Below, piece after piece: positions 10,935 through 22,870 of a stretch of DNA of 64,000 nt (positions are counted from its first letter, which is position 1; each line of letters begins with the position of its first letter). Source of the DNA: Strongylocentrotus purpuratus (taxonomy: Eukaryota; Echinodermata; Echinoidea; Camarodonta; Strongylocentrotidae); the NCBI RefSeq assembly GCF_000002235.5, contig NW_022145610.1:34373807-34437806 (forward strand), given 5' to 3'. Both the position numbers and the translations under genes were made by a program. Under the pieces are notes generated by a model, which did no database searches, was not told the origin of the DNA, and saw nothing but the letters and a program-made list of their open reading frames with translations.

Positions 10935-11408
10935 AGTGCCCCTTTTTATATAGGAAAGTTCCCTTTTAACTTTGTAAGAAGTGCCCCTTTTTCCATAGGA
11001 AAAGTGCCCCTTCCCCTTTTCACCTCTGATAAGTGCCCCTTTAATTTTGACACGCGCCCCTTTTCCTTTGACAAGTTTTCATTTTCCTTTGCAATAAGTG
11101 CCCCTTTTCACTTTTGAGAAGTGCCCCTTCACCTCTGATAATTGCCCTATTTAAATCTGAGAGGTGCCCCTATTAACAAAATTATCGGTGCCCCTTTTAT
11201 TTCAACAAATGCACATTTCCTTTATTATAAGTGCCTCTTTTTCATTCTCATAAGTGCCCCTTTTAAAATATGTTCAATGCCCCTTTTCAGGTGCGATATG
11301 TGACCCTTTTCATCTCTGATAATTTCCCTTTTAACAATGATACAATTCCAGCGAGTGCCCTTTTTGTTGGTGCTGCCCCCCTCTTTGGAAGTCGCTCCGC
11401 CGTCCCTG
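10935..11408. repeat. Degenerate 'GTGCCCCTTTT' minisatellite, copy 1
   Basis: About a dozen units of 26-34 bp built on (A/T)AGTGCCCCTTTTC and ACCTCTGAT, ending with the distinctive tail TTTGGAAGTCGCTCCGCCG (about 11386-11404). An array of the same units with the same tail lies at 62325-63652. Short ORFs here come from the periodicity. Confidence 0.8.
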
Positions 11409-11579
11409 GACGTCATATTGCTCAAGTTGTCGAGGTGATGCATCCTCTCCACACTCAGCGCGCATCCATTGTTTTAGCCCATTGTCTTAGTGCATTGTGA
11501 CGTCATATTGCTCAAGTTGTCGAGGTGATGCATCCTCTCCACACTGCGCGCATCCATTGTCTTAGTGCATTGTGACGTC
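11409..11579. repeat. 90-bp tandem duplication
   Basis: GACGTCATATTGCTCAAGTT begins at 11409 and again at 11499. The second unit is slightly shorter and ends at GTGACGTC. Both contain GAGGTGATGCATCCTCTCC. Confidence 0.85.
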
Positions 11580-11619
11580 GCAGCTTCGGTACTGAGCATG
11601 TGCAGAAACTGTAACCATG

Positions 11620-11789
11620 GTGAATGATCCATGGACTAAGTTAGGCCAGGTTTAAACCATGGATCAGTTAGGCCACCTTTCGAGAAATGAAAATGACTTA
11701 GGTCAGCGGCCTAAGTTAAGCCTGGCCTAACTAAACCACGGTTTAACTTAGGCCAGGTTTAACTTAGGCCGCTTTCGAGAATACCACCC
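11620..11789. repeat. TTAGGCC-rich mini-inverted region, likely MITE end
   Basis: Alternating CCTAAGTT / AACTTAGGCC and CCATGG words form several short inverted repeats, closing with GGCCGCTTTCGAGAATACC. The same kind of terminal phrase appears near 3010-3035 and 7500. The array of 2.7 kb units starts directly after. Confidence 0.5.
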
Positions 11790-12320
11790 AAGTTTAAGTC
11801 AGCAGTTTGCAAATTAAATGAAATAAACATAAAACCTCACTTTTATATCAGTAATATCAGTAACTGAAAGAAAAAAATACGGGCAATCTTGACAACATCG
11901 GACTACAAAAATGATGATAATAATGCATCCCGAAAGCGTCAAATCAGTAAATCGGCACATTTTGTAAAGTCATTAAGCATGCAGAAAGTGTTAACAACAA
12001 AAAGCGAACCAGTTATCACGGTGAGGCAAAATGGTCTTGTGGATAAAAGTGATCACTTCACAATGCAATGTACTCGGTTCGAGTCTCAGTTTCTCCTTTA
12101 TATAAACCCATGTTATTTTTTTTTCTTCACTCCATAATATTGACTTGTCATCTCTTTTTTAAAGGGGACACCCCCCCCCCCCCCCTCAACAAAGAAAAAA
12201 TAGCATGTAATACTCTTTCTTTAACAAGCGACTCTCTGAATTAGTCAGAAAACATCTTTTGCTACATCTACAACAATTAGTGTAAGTATGAAGAATACAT
12301 GAAGATTAGCAATGTGACAC

Positions 12321-12379
12321 TTTAGTCTAGTGGGTAGGCAATCGTCTGATAACTGGAAGGTATCGGGTTCGACCCCCAG
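12321..12379 (+). repeat. tRNA-like (SINE-head) module in unit 1
   Basis: TTTAGTCTAGTGGGTAGGCA resembles a pol III A box region and GGGTTCGACCCC a B box. Between them is CTGATAA, which in tRNA register would be an Ile(GAT) anticodon loop. The anticodon stem pairs poorly and no 7-bp acceptor stem forms, so this is a SINE-like derivative rather than a working tRNA. Single copy in unit 1. Confidence 0.5.
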
Positions 12380-12435
12380 CTGTTGCGTTTTTTTCTTTTG
12401 CTACATCTACAACAATAAGTATAAGTATGAAAAAA

Positions 12436-12716
12436 AAAGAGAGCACTATTTTTTTGTTTGGCCCTCGAAAATTTGAAAAATCCCCCCCCCCCCCCCCCCC
12501 ACATTAATCGCCAGGGGGGTCCCATCTAGACAGCTAGCTGGCAATCGACAGCTAGCTGGCAATCGACAGCTAGCTGGCGGCGGTAGCGGGTAGCCCCAAA
12601 GCCATGTCTATTTAAAAACTGCATTCAAGAGCCTCTTATTGCTAGGTTTACAAATCAGACTACAGCCCCAGTCTAAAGTGCTTGTCCTCCCAGACAAGGA
12701 CAAAGAGCCTCTTCGG
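12436..12716. repeat. Type-A block: rearranged copy of the unit's own 3' half
   Basis: 12436-12652 duplicates about 13425-13602 (GAGAGCACTATTTTTTTG through GCTAGGTTTACA). 12653-12716 duplicates about 14126-14187 (AATCAGACTACAGCCCCAG through CTCTTCGG). The intervening 520 bp is omitted. The block then joins the 3' half of a tRNA-like module (AAGGTATCGGGTTCGACACC). It is present in units 1 and 2 only. Confidence 0.8.
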
Positions 12717-12963
12717 AAGGTATCGGGTTCGACACCAGCTGTTGCTTTTTTTTTAATCTTTGAAAAAGAAAAACTGATGTCAAACCCATTTTGATCTCAC
12801 TCAAAGTCCATATTTATTGCTATTCTCTTAATTGATCTATACAATGAGCTTGCAATTAACTTGTAAGCAAGGTAAAGTATTATATTTACGAAGTACAAGA
12901 AGGACAGGAATCCTGTTTTATCTATTTATCAAACATTATTACATTCAATACTTTTTCAGTCCC

Positions 12964-13001
<38 letters not shown>

Positions 13002-14547
13002 AGAGAGCCAGAAAGAGACAAGTGAAGAGAACCCAATACACATCATCAGTGTAATAAAGTCTGATGATCTTAATCTACATACTTACTTCAAATATTTTGC
13101 CGGGCAGATATTATTATTTATAAAAACAAACCAATTTTGGAGTTTTATAATAAATATTATTGTTGTTGTTGTTGTTGATGTAAAACAATGAGAAAATAGG
13201 GACCTTTTGCGGGGGGGGGGGAGCAATGTAGAAAAAAACTACAGGGGAGCCTTGGGATTTTTATTTGGGGGGGGGGTGGGTATCGGCGCGGATTCAGGAT
13301 TTCTTAGGGGGGCCCAAACTTGAAATCAATTTGAAATTTAATGTGCTGAAATAAAAAAAAAAATCGTGCCGGCCGATATTTCACTCAGTGGTAGAGGGGG
13401 AAGGGGGAGGGGGGGGGGGGTAGAGAGCACTATTTTTTTGTTTGGCCCTCGAAAATTTGAAAAATCCCCCCCCCCCCCCCCCACATTAATCGCCAGGGGG
13501 GTCCCATCTAGACAGCTAGCTGGCAATCGACAGCTAGCTGGCAATCCCAAAGCCATGTCCATTTAAAAACTGCATTGAAGAGCCTCTTATTGCTAGGTTT
13601 ACAACGTTGTTTTACATTTGCAATTATAATTTCCTAGTTTTATTCACTCTCTACAGTCCCGTACTATCCCCTTTTCAGTCTGTAAACAACTTTGCAACAC
13701 GAAAACAATGATGAACAGGGTTTTACTTCTCGTATAAATTTATTAGAAGTGCCCTATGTCATTTTGCACGAAGTGATACAAAGGGCCTTTCAAATTTAAG
13801 TCTATTGAAAGCATTCCCCCACCTAGCCTGTATGACCGAGCAGAATCATTTAGTGCTCAACAATAAAAAACCACAGTCTTGGCTAAAGAGGTCCATTATT
13901 TGTTTGTTTATTTAGTTATTTTATTTAATTGACATTGTACAGTACTATTAAATATCAGGTATATTGGATGCTCTGTTTTAAATACAGTCAAGATTGCCGA
14001 GCAATGAATTACATCCTGCTTCTTGTCCTCAAACCATATCTTTCTGGTTTTTAAAACGGTATCATTTGAATTTCCATTTCCAAGCATTATTTTGAACTGT
14101 CCCGAAATTGTTTTCCTTTCTTGAAATCAGACTACAGCCCCAGTCTAAAGTGCTTGTCCTCCCAGACAAGGACAAAGAGCCTCTTCGGTAGGTTTAGGGA
14201 CAATGCATCAAAATAACGCGGTCATTGTTGCAATGTCAGGAATGCTATTATTACCTCCTCTTTGGTAATCCTCGCATTTGACCAAACAAAAGTCACTCAA
14301 TGAAGGGAGGGTCAGGTTTGTTTTCAATTCACTAATATTATTGATGCCATGTCAGAAAGAGCTGAGTAGTTTGTTACGTAACTATTCAAAAATTGCAGGT
14401 GCAAGCTATTGAAAACAGAATCGAATAGCCAAGCTTCCCTATTCATTGGTGCCCTGTTATAGAATTCGTAGCATATACTGAATTGAATAGACCCGTGTTC
14501 TATTCATTATACTATGTGAGGGCAGTGGCCTCTTGTCATATCACTTT

Positions 14548-15696
14548 AAGTTTAAGTCAGCAGTTTGCAAATTAAATGAAATAAACATAAAACCTCACTT
14601 TTATATCAGTAATATCAGTAACTGAAAGAAAAAAATACGGGCAATCTTGACAACATCGGACTACAAAAATGATGATAATAATGCATCCCGAAAGCGTCAA
14701 ATCAGTAAATCGGCACATTTTGTAAAGTCATTAAGCATGCAGAAAGTGTTAACAACAAAAAGCGAACCAGTTATCACGGTGAGGCAAAATGGTCTTGTGG
14801 ATAAAAGTGATCACTTCACAATGCAATGTACTCGGTTCGAGTCTCAGTTTCTCCTTTATATAAACCCATGTTATTTTTTTTTCTTCACTCCATAATATTG
14901 ACTTGTCATCTCTTTTTTAAAGGGGACACCCCCTCCCCCTCAACAAAGAAAAAATAGCATGTAATACTCTTTCTTTAACAAGCGACTCTCTGAATTAGTC
15001 AGAAAACATCTTTTGCTACATCTACAACAATTAGTGTAAGTATGAAGAATACATGAAGATTAGCAATGTGACACTTTAGTCTAGTGGGTAGGCAATCGTC
15101 TGATAACTGGAAGGTATCGGGTTCGACCCCCAGCTGTTGCGTTTTTTTCTTTTGCTACATCTACAACAATAAGTATAAGTATGAAAAAAAAGAGAGCACT
15201 ATTTTTTTGTTTGGCCCTCGAAAATTTGAAAAATCCCCCCCCCCCCCACATTAATCGCCAGGGGGGTCCCATCTAGACAGCTAGCTGGCAATCGACAGCT
15301 AGCTGGCGGCGGTAGCGGGTAGCCCCAAAGCCATGTCTATTTAAAAACTGCATTCAAGAGCCTCTTATTGCTAGGTTTACAAATCAGACTACAGCCCCAG
15401 TCTAAAGTGCTTGTCCTCCCAGACAAGGACAAAGAGCCTCTTCGGAAGGTATCGGGTTCGACACCCAGCTGTTGCTTTTTTTTTAATCTTTGAAAAAGAA
15501 AAACTGATGTCAAACCCATTTTGATCTCACTCAAAGTCCATATTTATTGCTATTCTCTTAATTGATCTATACAATGAGCTTGCAATTAACTTGTAAGCAA
15601 GGTAAAGTATTATATTTACGAAGTACAAGAAGGACAGGAATCCTGTTTTATCTATTTATCAAACATTATTACATTCAATACTTTTTCAGTCCCAAT

Positions 15697-15727
<31 letters not shown>

Positions 15728-17288
15728 AGAGAGCCAGAAAGAGACAAGTGAAGAGAACCCAATACACCTCATCAGTGTAATAAAGTCTGATGATCTTAAT
15801 CTACATACTTACTTCAAATATTTTGCCGGGCAGATATTATTATTTATAAAAACAAACCAATTTTGGAGTTTTATAATAAATATTATTGTTGTTGTTGTTG
15901 TTGATGTAAAACAATGAGAAAATAGGGACCTTTTGCGGGGGGGGGGGAGCAATGTAGAAAAAAACTACAGGGGAGCCTTGGGATTTTTATTTGGGGGGGG
16001 TGGGTATCGGCGCGGATTCAGGATTTCTTAGGGGGGCCCAAACTTGAAATCAATTTGAAATTTAATGTGCTGAAATAAAAAAAAAATCGTGCCGGCCGAT
16101 ATTTCACTCAGTGGTAGAGGGGGAAGGGGGAGGGGGGGGGGGGGGGGGTAGAGAGCACTATTTTTTTGTTTGGCCCTCGAAAATTTGAAAAATCCCCCCC
16201 CCCCCCACATTAATCGCCAGGGGGGTCCCATCTAGACAGCTAGCTGGCAATCGACAGCTAGCTGGCAATCGACAGCTAGCTGGCAATCCCAAAGCCATGT
16301 CCATTTAAAAACTGCATTGAAGAGCCTCTTATTGCTAGGTTTACAACGTTGTTTTACATTTGCAATTATAATTTCCTAGTTTTATTCACTCTCTACAGTC
16401 CCGTACTATCCCCTTTTCAGTCTGTAAACAACTTTGCAACACGAAAACAATGATGAACAGGGTTTTACTTCTCGTATAAATTTATTAGAAGTGCCCTATG
16501 TCATTTTGCACGAAGTGATACAAAGGGCCTTTCAAATTTAAGTCTATTGAAAGCATTCCCCCACCTAGCCTGTATGACCGAGCAGAATCATTTAGTGCTC
16601 AACAATAAAAAACCACAGTCTTGGCTAAAGAGGTCCATTATTTGTTTGTTTATTTAGTTATTTTATTTAATTGACATTGTACAGTACTATTAAATATCAG
16701 GTATATTGGATGCTCTGTTTAAATACAGTCAAGATTGCCGAGCAATGAATTACATCCTGCTTCTTGTCCTCAAACCATATCTTTCTGGTTTTTAAAACGG
16801 TATCATTTGAATTTCCATTTCCAAGCATTATTTTGAACTGTCCCGAAATTGTTTTCCTTTCTTGAAATCAGACTACAGCCCCAGTCTAAAGTGCTTGTCC
16901 TCCCAGACAAGGACAAAGAGCCTCTTCGGTAGGTTTAGGGACAATGCATCAAAATAACGCGGTCATTGTTGCAATGTCAGGAATGCTATTATTACCTCCT
17001 CTTTGGTAATCCTCGCATTTGACCAAACAAAAGTCACTCAATGAAGGGAGGGTCAGGTTTGTTTTCAATTCACTAATATTATTGATGCCATGTCAGAAAG
17101 AGCTGAGTAGTTTGTTACGTAACTATTCAAAAATTGCAGGTGCAAGCTATTGAAAACAGAATCGAATAGCCAAGCTTCCCTATTCATTGGTGCCCTGTTA
17201 TAGAATTCGTAGCATATACTGAATTGAATAGACCCGTGTTCTATTCATTATACTATGTGAGGGCAGTGGCCTCTTGTCATATCACTTT
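14548..17288 (+). repeat. 2.7-kb tandem unit 2 (type A)
   Basis: Nearly identical to unit 1, with differences mainly in homopolymer length and in the number of 18-bp GACAGCTAGCTGGCAATC repeats. It contains the same rearranged block after its single tRNA-like module (about 15075-15133). Confidence 0.92.
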
Positions 17289-18385
17289 AAGTTTAAGTCA
17301 GCAGTTTGCAAATTAAATGAAATAAACATAAAACCTCACTATTATATCAGTAATATCAGTAACTGAAAGAAAAAAAATACGGGCAATCTTGACAACATCG
17401 GACTACAAAAATGATGATAATAATGCATCCCGAAAGCGTCAAATCAGTAAATCGGCACATTTTGTAAAGTCATTAAGCATGCAGAAAGTGTTAACAACAA
17501 AAAGCGAACCAGTTATCACGGTGAGGCAAAATGGTCTTGTGGATAAAAGTGATCACTTCACAATGCAATGTACTCGGTTCGAGTCTCAGTTTCTCCTTTA
17601 TATAAACCCATGTTATTTTTTTTTTCTTCACTCCATAATATTGACTTGCCATCTCTTTTTTAAAGGGGACACCCCCCCCCCCTCAACAAAGAAAAAATAG
17701 CATGTAATACTCTTTCTTTAACAAGCGACTCTCTGAATTAGTCAGAAAACATCTTTTGCTACATCTACAACAATTAGTGTAAGTATGAAGAATACATGAA
17801 GATTAGCAATGTGACACTTTAGTCTAGTGGGTAGGCAATCGTCTGATAACTGGAAGGTATCGGGTTCGACCCCCAGCTGTTGCGTTTTTTTCTTTTGCTA
17901 CATCTACAACAATAAGTATAAGTATGAAAAAAAAAACATGGAGATTAGCAATGTGACACTTTAGTCTAGTGGGTAGGCAATCGCCTGGTAACTGGAAGGT
18001 ATCGGGTTCGACCCCCAGCTGTTGCGTTTTTTTCTTTTGCTACATCTACAACAATAAGTATAAGTATGAAAAAAAAAACATGGAGATTAGCAATGTGACA
18101 CTTTAGTCTAGTGGGTAGGCAATCGCCTGGTAACTGGAAGGTATCGGGTTCGACACCCAGCTGTTGCTTTTTTTTTAATCTTTGAAAAAGAAAAACTGAT
18201 GTCAAACCCATTTTGATCTCACTCAAAGTCCATATTTATTGCTATTCTCTTAATTGATCTATACAATGAGCTTGCAATTAACTTGTAAGCAAGGTAAAGT
18301 ATTATATTTACGAAGTACAAGAAGGACAGGAATCCTGTTTTATCTATTTATCAAACATTATTACATTCAATACTTTTTCAGTCCC

Positions 18386-18425
<40 letters not shown>

Positions 18426-19985
18426 AGAGAGCCAGAAAGAGACAAGTGAAGAGAACCCAATACACCTCATCAGTGTAATAAAGTCTGATGATCTTAATCT
18501 ACATACTTACTTCAAATATTTTGCCGGGCAGATATTATTATTTATAAAAACAAACCAATTTTGGAGTTTTATAATAAATATTATTGTTGTTGTTGTTGTT
18601 GATGTAAAACAATGAGAAAATAGGGACCTTTTGCGGGGGGGGGGGGAGCAATGTAGAAAAAAACTACAGGGGAGCCTTGGGATTTTTATTTGGGGGGGGG
18701 TGGGTATCGGCGCGGATTCAGGATTTCTTAGGGGGGCCCAAACTTGAAATCAATTTGAAATTTAATGTGCTGAAATAAAAAAAAAATCGTGCCGGCCGAT
18801 ATTTCACTCAGTGGTAGAGGGGGAAGGGGGAGGGGGGGGGGGGGGGTAGAGAGCACTATTTTTTTGTTTGGCCCTCGAAAATTTGAAAAATCCCCCCCCC
18901 CCCACATTAATCGCCAGGGGGGTCCCATCTAGACAGCTAGCTGGCAATCGACAGCTAGCTGGCAATCGACAGCTAGCTGGCAATCCCAAAGCCATGTCCA
19001 TTTAAAAACTGCATTGAAGAGCCTCTTATTGCTAGGTTTACAACGTTGTTTTACATTTGCAATTATAATTTCCTAGTTTTATTCACTCTCTACAGTCCCG
19101 TACTATCCCCTTTTCAGTCTGTAAACAACTTTGCAACACGAAAACAATGATGAACAGGGTTTTACTTCTCGTATAAATTTATTAGAAGTGCCCTATGTCA
19201 TTTTGCACGAAGTGATACAAAGGGCCTTTCAAATTTAAGTCTATTGAAAGCATTCCCCCACCTAGCCTGTATGACCGAGCAGAATCATTTAGTGCTCAAC
19301 AATAAAAAACCACAGTCTTGGCTAAAGAGGTCCATTATTTGTTTGTTTATTTAGTTATTTTATTTAATTGACATTGTACAGTACTATTAAATATCAGGTA
19401 TATTGGATGCTCTGTTTTAAATACAGTCAAGATTGCCGAGCAATGAATTACATCCTGCTTCTTGTCCTCAAACCATATCTTTCTGGTTTTTAAAACGGTA
19501 TCATTTGAATTTCCATTTCCAAGCATTATTTTGAACTGTCCCGAAATTGTTTTCCTTTCTTGAAATCAGACTACAGCCCCAGTCTAAAGTGCTTGTCCTC
19601 CCAGACAAGGACAAAGAGCCTCTTCGGTAGGTTTAGGGACAATGCATCAAAATAACGCGGTCATTGTTGCAATGTCAGGAATGCTATTATTACCTCCTCT
19701 TTGGTAATCCTCGCATTTGACCAAACAAAAGTCACTCAATGAAGGGAGGGTCAGGTTTGTTTTCAATTCACTAATATTATTGATGCCATGTCAGAAAGAG
19801 CTGAGTAGTTTGTTACGTAACTATTCAAAAATTGCAGGTGCAAGCTATTGAAAACAGAATCGAATAGCCAAGCTTCCCTATTCATTGGTGCCCTGTTATA
19901 GAATTCGTAGCATATACTGAATTGAATAGACCCGTGTTCTATTCATTATACTATGTGAGGGCAGTGGCCTCTTGTCATATCACTT
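17289..19985 (+). repeat. 2.7-kb tandem unit 3 (type B)
   Basis: Same unit, but the rearranged block is absent and the tRNA-like module is tandemly repeated three times instead. The remainder matches units 1 and 2. Confidence 0.92.
17811..18170 (+). repeat. Three tandem tRNA-like modules, 142-bp period
   Basis: GTGACACTTTAGTCTAGTGG starts at 17811, 17953 and 18095, an exact 142-bp period. The first module has CTGATAA and the second and third CTGGTAA in the anticodon-loop-like position. B box GGGTTCGACCCC is present in the first two and GGGTTCGACACC in the third. Each is followed by GCTGTTGCGTTTTTTT-type T-rich sequence that could stop pol III. Confidence 0.75.
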
Positions 19986-20939
19986 AAGTTTAAGTCAGCA
20001 GTTTGCAAATTAAATGAAATAAACATAAAACCTCACTATTATATCAGTAATATCAGTAACTAAAAGAAAAAAAAAATACGGGCAATCTTGACAACATCGG
20101 ACTACAAAAATGATGATAATAATGCATCCCGAAAGCGTCAAATCAGTAAATCGGCACATTTTGTAAAGTCATTAAGCATGCAGAAAGTGTTAACAACAAA
20201 AAGCGAACCAGTTATCACGGTGAGGCAAAATGGTCTTGTGGATAAAAGTGATCACTTCACAATGCAATGTACTCGGTTCGAGTCTCAGTTTCTCCTTTAT
20301 ATAAACCCATGTTATTTTTTTTTCTTCACTCCATAATATTGACTTGCCATCTCTTTTTTAAGGGGACACCCCCCCCCCCCTCAACAAAGAAAAATAGCAT
20401 GTAATACTCTTTCTTTAACAAGCGACTCTCTGAATTAGTCAGAAAACATCTTTTGCTACATCTACAACAATTAGTGTAAGTATGAAGAATACATGAAGAT
20501 TAGCAATGTGACACTTTAGTCTAGTGGGTAGGCAATCGTCTGATAACTGGAAGGTATCGGGTTCGACCCCCAGCTGTTGCGTTTTTTCTTTTGCTACATC
20601 TACAACAATAAGTATAAGTATGAAAAAAAACATGGAGATTAGCAATGTGACACTTTAGTCTAGTGGGTAGGCAATCGCCTGGTAACTGGAAGGTATCGGG
20701 TTCGACACCCAGCTGTTGCTTTTTTTTTAATCTTTGAAAAAGAAAAACTGATGTCAAACCCATTTTGATCTCACTCAAAGTCCATATTTATTGCTATTCT
20801 CTTAATTGATCTATACAATGAGCTTGCAATTAACTTGTAAGCAAGGTAAAGTATTATATTTACGAAGTACAAGAAGGACAGGAATCCTGTTTTATCTATT
20901 TATCAAACATTATTACATTCAATACTTTTCAGTCCCAAT

Positions 20940-20972
<33 letters not shown>

Positions 20973-21459
20973 AGAGAGCCAGAAAGAGACAAGTGAAGAG
21001 AACCCAATACACCTCATCAGTGTAATAAAGTCTGATGATCTTAATCTACATACTTACTTCAAATATTTTGCCGGGCAGATATTATTATTTATAAAAACAA
21101 ACCAATTTTGGAGTTTTATAATAAATATTATTTTTGTTGTTGTTGTTGATGTAAAACAATGAGAAAATAGGGACCTTTTTGCGGGGGGGGGGGAGCAATG
21201 TAGAAAAAAACTACAGGGGAGCCTTGGATTTTTTATTAGGGTGGGGGGGGGGTGGGTATCGGCGCGGATTCAGGATTTCTTAGGGGGGCCCAAACTTGAA
21301 ATCAATTTGAAATTTAATGTGCTGAAATAAAAAAAAAAATCGTGCCGGCCGATATTTCACTCAGTGGTAGAGGGGGAGGGGGAGGGGGGGGGGGGGGGGG
21401 GGTAGAGAGCACTATTTTTTTGTTTGGCCCTCGAAAATTTGAAAAAATCCCCCCCCCCA
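19986..21459 (+). repeat. 2.7-kb tandem unit 4 (type B), cut by the gap
   Basis: Matches unit 3 but has two tRNA-like modules (landmark GTGACAC at 20508 and 20647, period 139). It stops in a poly-C run at the assembly gap. Sequence after the gap does not resume the unit. Confidence 0.9.
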
Positions 21460-21959
21460 NNNNNNNNNNNNNNNNNNNNNNNNNNNNNNNNNNNNNNNNN
21501 NNNNNNNNNNNNNNNNNNNNNNNNNNNNNNNNNNNNNNNNNNNNNNNNNNNNNNNNNNNNNNNNNNNNNNNNNNNNNNNNNNNNNNNNNNNNNNNNNNNN
21601 NNNNNNNNNNNNNNNNNNNNNNNNNNNNNNNNNNNNNNNNNNNNNNNNNNNNNNNNNNNNNNNNNNNNNNNNNNNNNNNNNNNNNNNNNNNNNNNNNNNN
21701 NNNNNNNNNNNNNNNNNNNNNNNNNNNNNNNNNNNNNNNNNNNNNNNNNNNNNNNNNNNNNNNNNNNNNNNNNNNNNNNNNNNNNNNNNNNNNNNNNNNN
21801 NNNNNNNNNNNNNNNNNNNNNNNNNNNNNNNNNNNNNNNNNNNNNNNNNNNNNNNNNNNNNNNNNNNNNNNNNNNNNNNNNNNNNNNNNNNNNNNNNNNN
21901 NNNNNNNNNNNNNNNNNNNNNNNNNNNNNNNNNNNNNNNNNNNNNNNNNNNNNNNNNNN
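21460..21959. other. Assembly gap of exactly 500 N
   Basis: The round number suggests a gap of unknown size. It falls inside a tandem array right at a poly-C tract, so the true number of 2.7-kb units is unknown. Open frames spanning it are artefacts. Confidence 0.98.
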
Positions 21960-22199
21960 ATATTAGGTTATTTCATTAGAGCGCATCTCATAATTTTAAG
22001 TTCAGTTTCATAGTCTTGATTACCGATAGTAATCGGTCGTAGATTTTGATCTGTTTGTAGACTGCGCAAATGGCTCATTGCTAGTCCAAGCCGATGAGAT
22101 CTCGTCGAGCAGAATGTGATTTTCAATCCGCCGGTGCTAGCCGGCTGAAACACCAAGAAGCGACTGCGTTTCCTGAGCTGGCGCGGCTATGACTTTACA

Positions 22200-22870
22200 G
22201 TGTGTTAGTGTTAAAGTAAAGCCTAGATCTAGACTAGTATTCATAGCATATTCTAGCCTGAATTTTCTGTCTCTTTCGTTCGTTAGCCTCTGATTTGGGT
22301 AGGGTCGGCTCCTCTCTTTAGCCGACCCTACCCAAATCGGAGGCTAACGAATGAAAGAGACAGAAAAATTCGGGCTATGCAGCCTAACTTTAGATCTAGC
22401 AGTTGCACTGTCTTAAGTAGATCTAGAAGTCTATAGAATTCTAGACCTAAACAGCATTTAACCCCGAATCTAGTATAGATCTAGGCCTAGATCTAGGGCT
22501 AGATTCTAGGCCTAATGTACTCTAACAAAAAATTCTAAATAGATCTAAATGCCTGATGTAGATTTCCTCTAGATCTAGGTGGATCAATGTGGAAGTTTAA
22601 TATGGAGGGGGGGGGTGCCAATCATTCTGTGCCCCCTTTTTTAAGATGTGGCATAGCCATAGGGACGGGTCTAGATCTAGGTCCAGAGCCACCTACTAAT
22701 AATATTAAAAATAGGCAATTAGATCTAGATCTATAGCTTGTAGCAAAGACTTCCAAAGCCATGGGTCTAGGCTCGTTTTTGATTCACTAGACTAGACTAG
22801 TCGTGCACATTGTCATTATTGTGATCCAGGTCCAGATTCAGCTTAGTTTGAATGTAGATCTAGGCTAGAT
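22200..22870. repeat. AGATCT/CTAG/AGGCCT-rich segment
   Basis: Short palindromic words (TCTAGATCTAG, CTAGGCCTAG, AGATCTAG) recur every 20-40 bp with no fixed period. Similar clusters are at 1320-1380, 2450-2475, 3300-3330 and 8000-8020. No gene seen from 21960 to 23990. Confidence 0.55.
22262..22369. mobile_element. Foldback (hairpin) MITE, copy C
   Basis: Third copy, outside the palindrome. The terminal repeats extend further here, from CTGAATTTTCTGTCTCTTTC to the complementary GAGACAGAAAAATTCGG. This suggests the complete element includes the AATTT extension partly lost in copies A and B. Confidence 0.85.

Larger units (their letters stand above)
11790..14547 (+). repeat. 2.7-kb tandem unit 1 (type A)
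   Basis: It opens AAGTTTAAGTCAGCAGTTTG. The same opening recurs at 14548, 17289 and 19986, giving unit lengths of 2758, 2741 and 2697 bp. The unit holds, in order: an A/T-rich opening with a tRNA-like B-box (CGGTTCGAGTC at about 12073), poly-C, a tRNA-like module (12321-12379), a type-A block (12436-12716), a (GA)n tract, a (GTT)n tract, poly-G tracts, 18-bp GACAGCTAGCTGGCAATC repeats, and about 1 kb of plain sequence. The 82-codon frame seen in every unit starts at TTG, not ATG, and ends in a homopolymer. I do not call a gene. Confidence 0.92.

Noticed and set aside
11889..12137. 82-codon frame present in every 2.7-kb unit
   Set aside because: It starts at TTG rather than ATG, ends in a T-run, and its identity across units is explained by recent tandem duplication. 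It overlaps a tRNA-like B box.
12321..12379. tRNA-Ile(GAT) gene
   Set aside because: Anticodon and acceptor stems pair poorly. Better read as a SINE-like module.
21342..22013. 223-codon frame
   Set aside because: Mostly N from the assembly gap.
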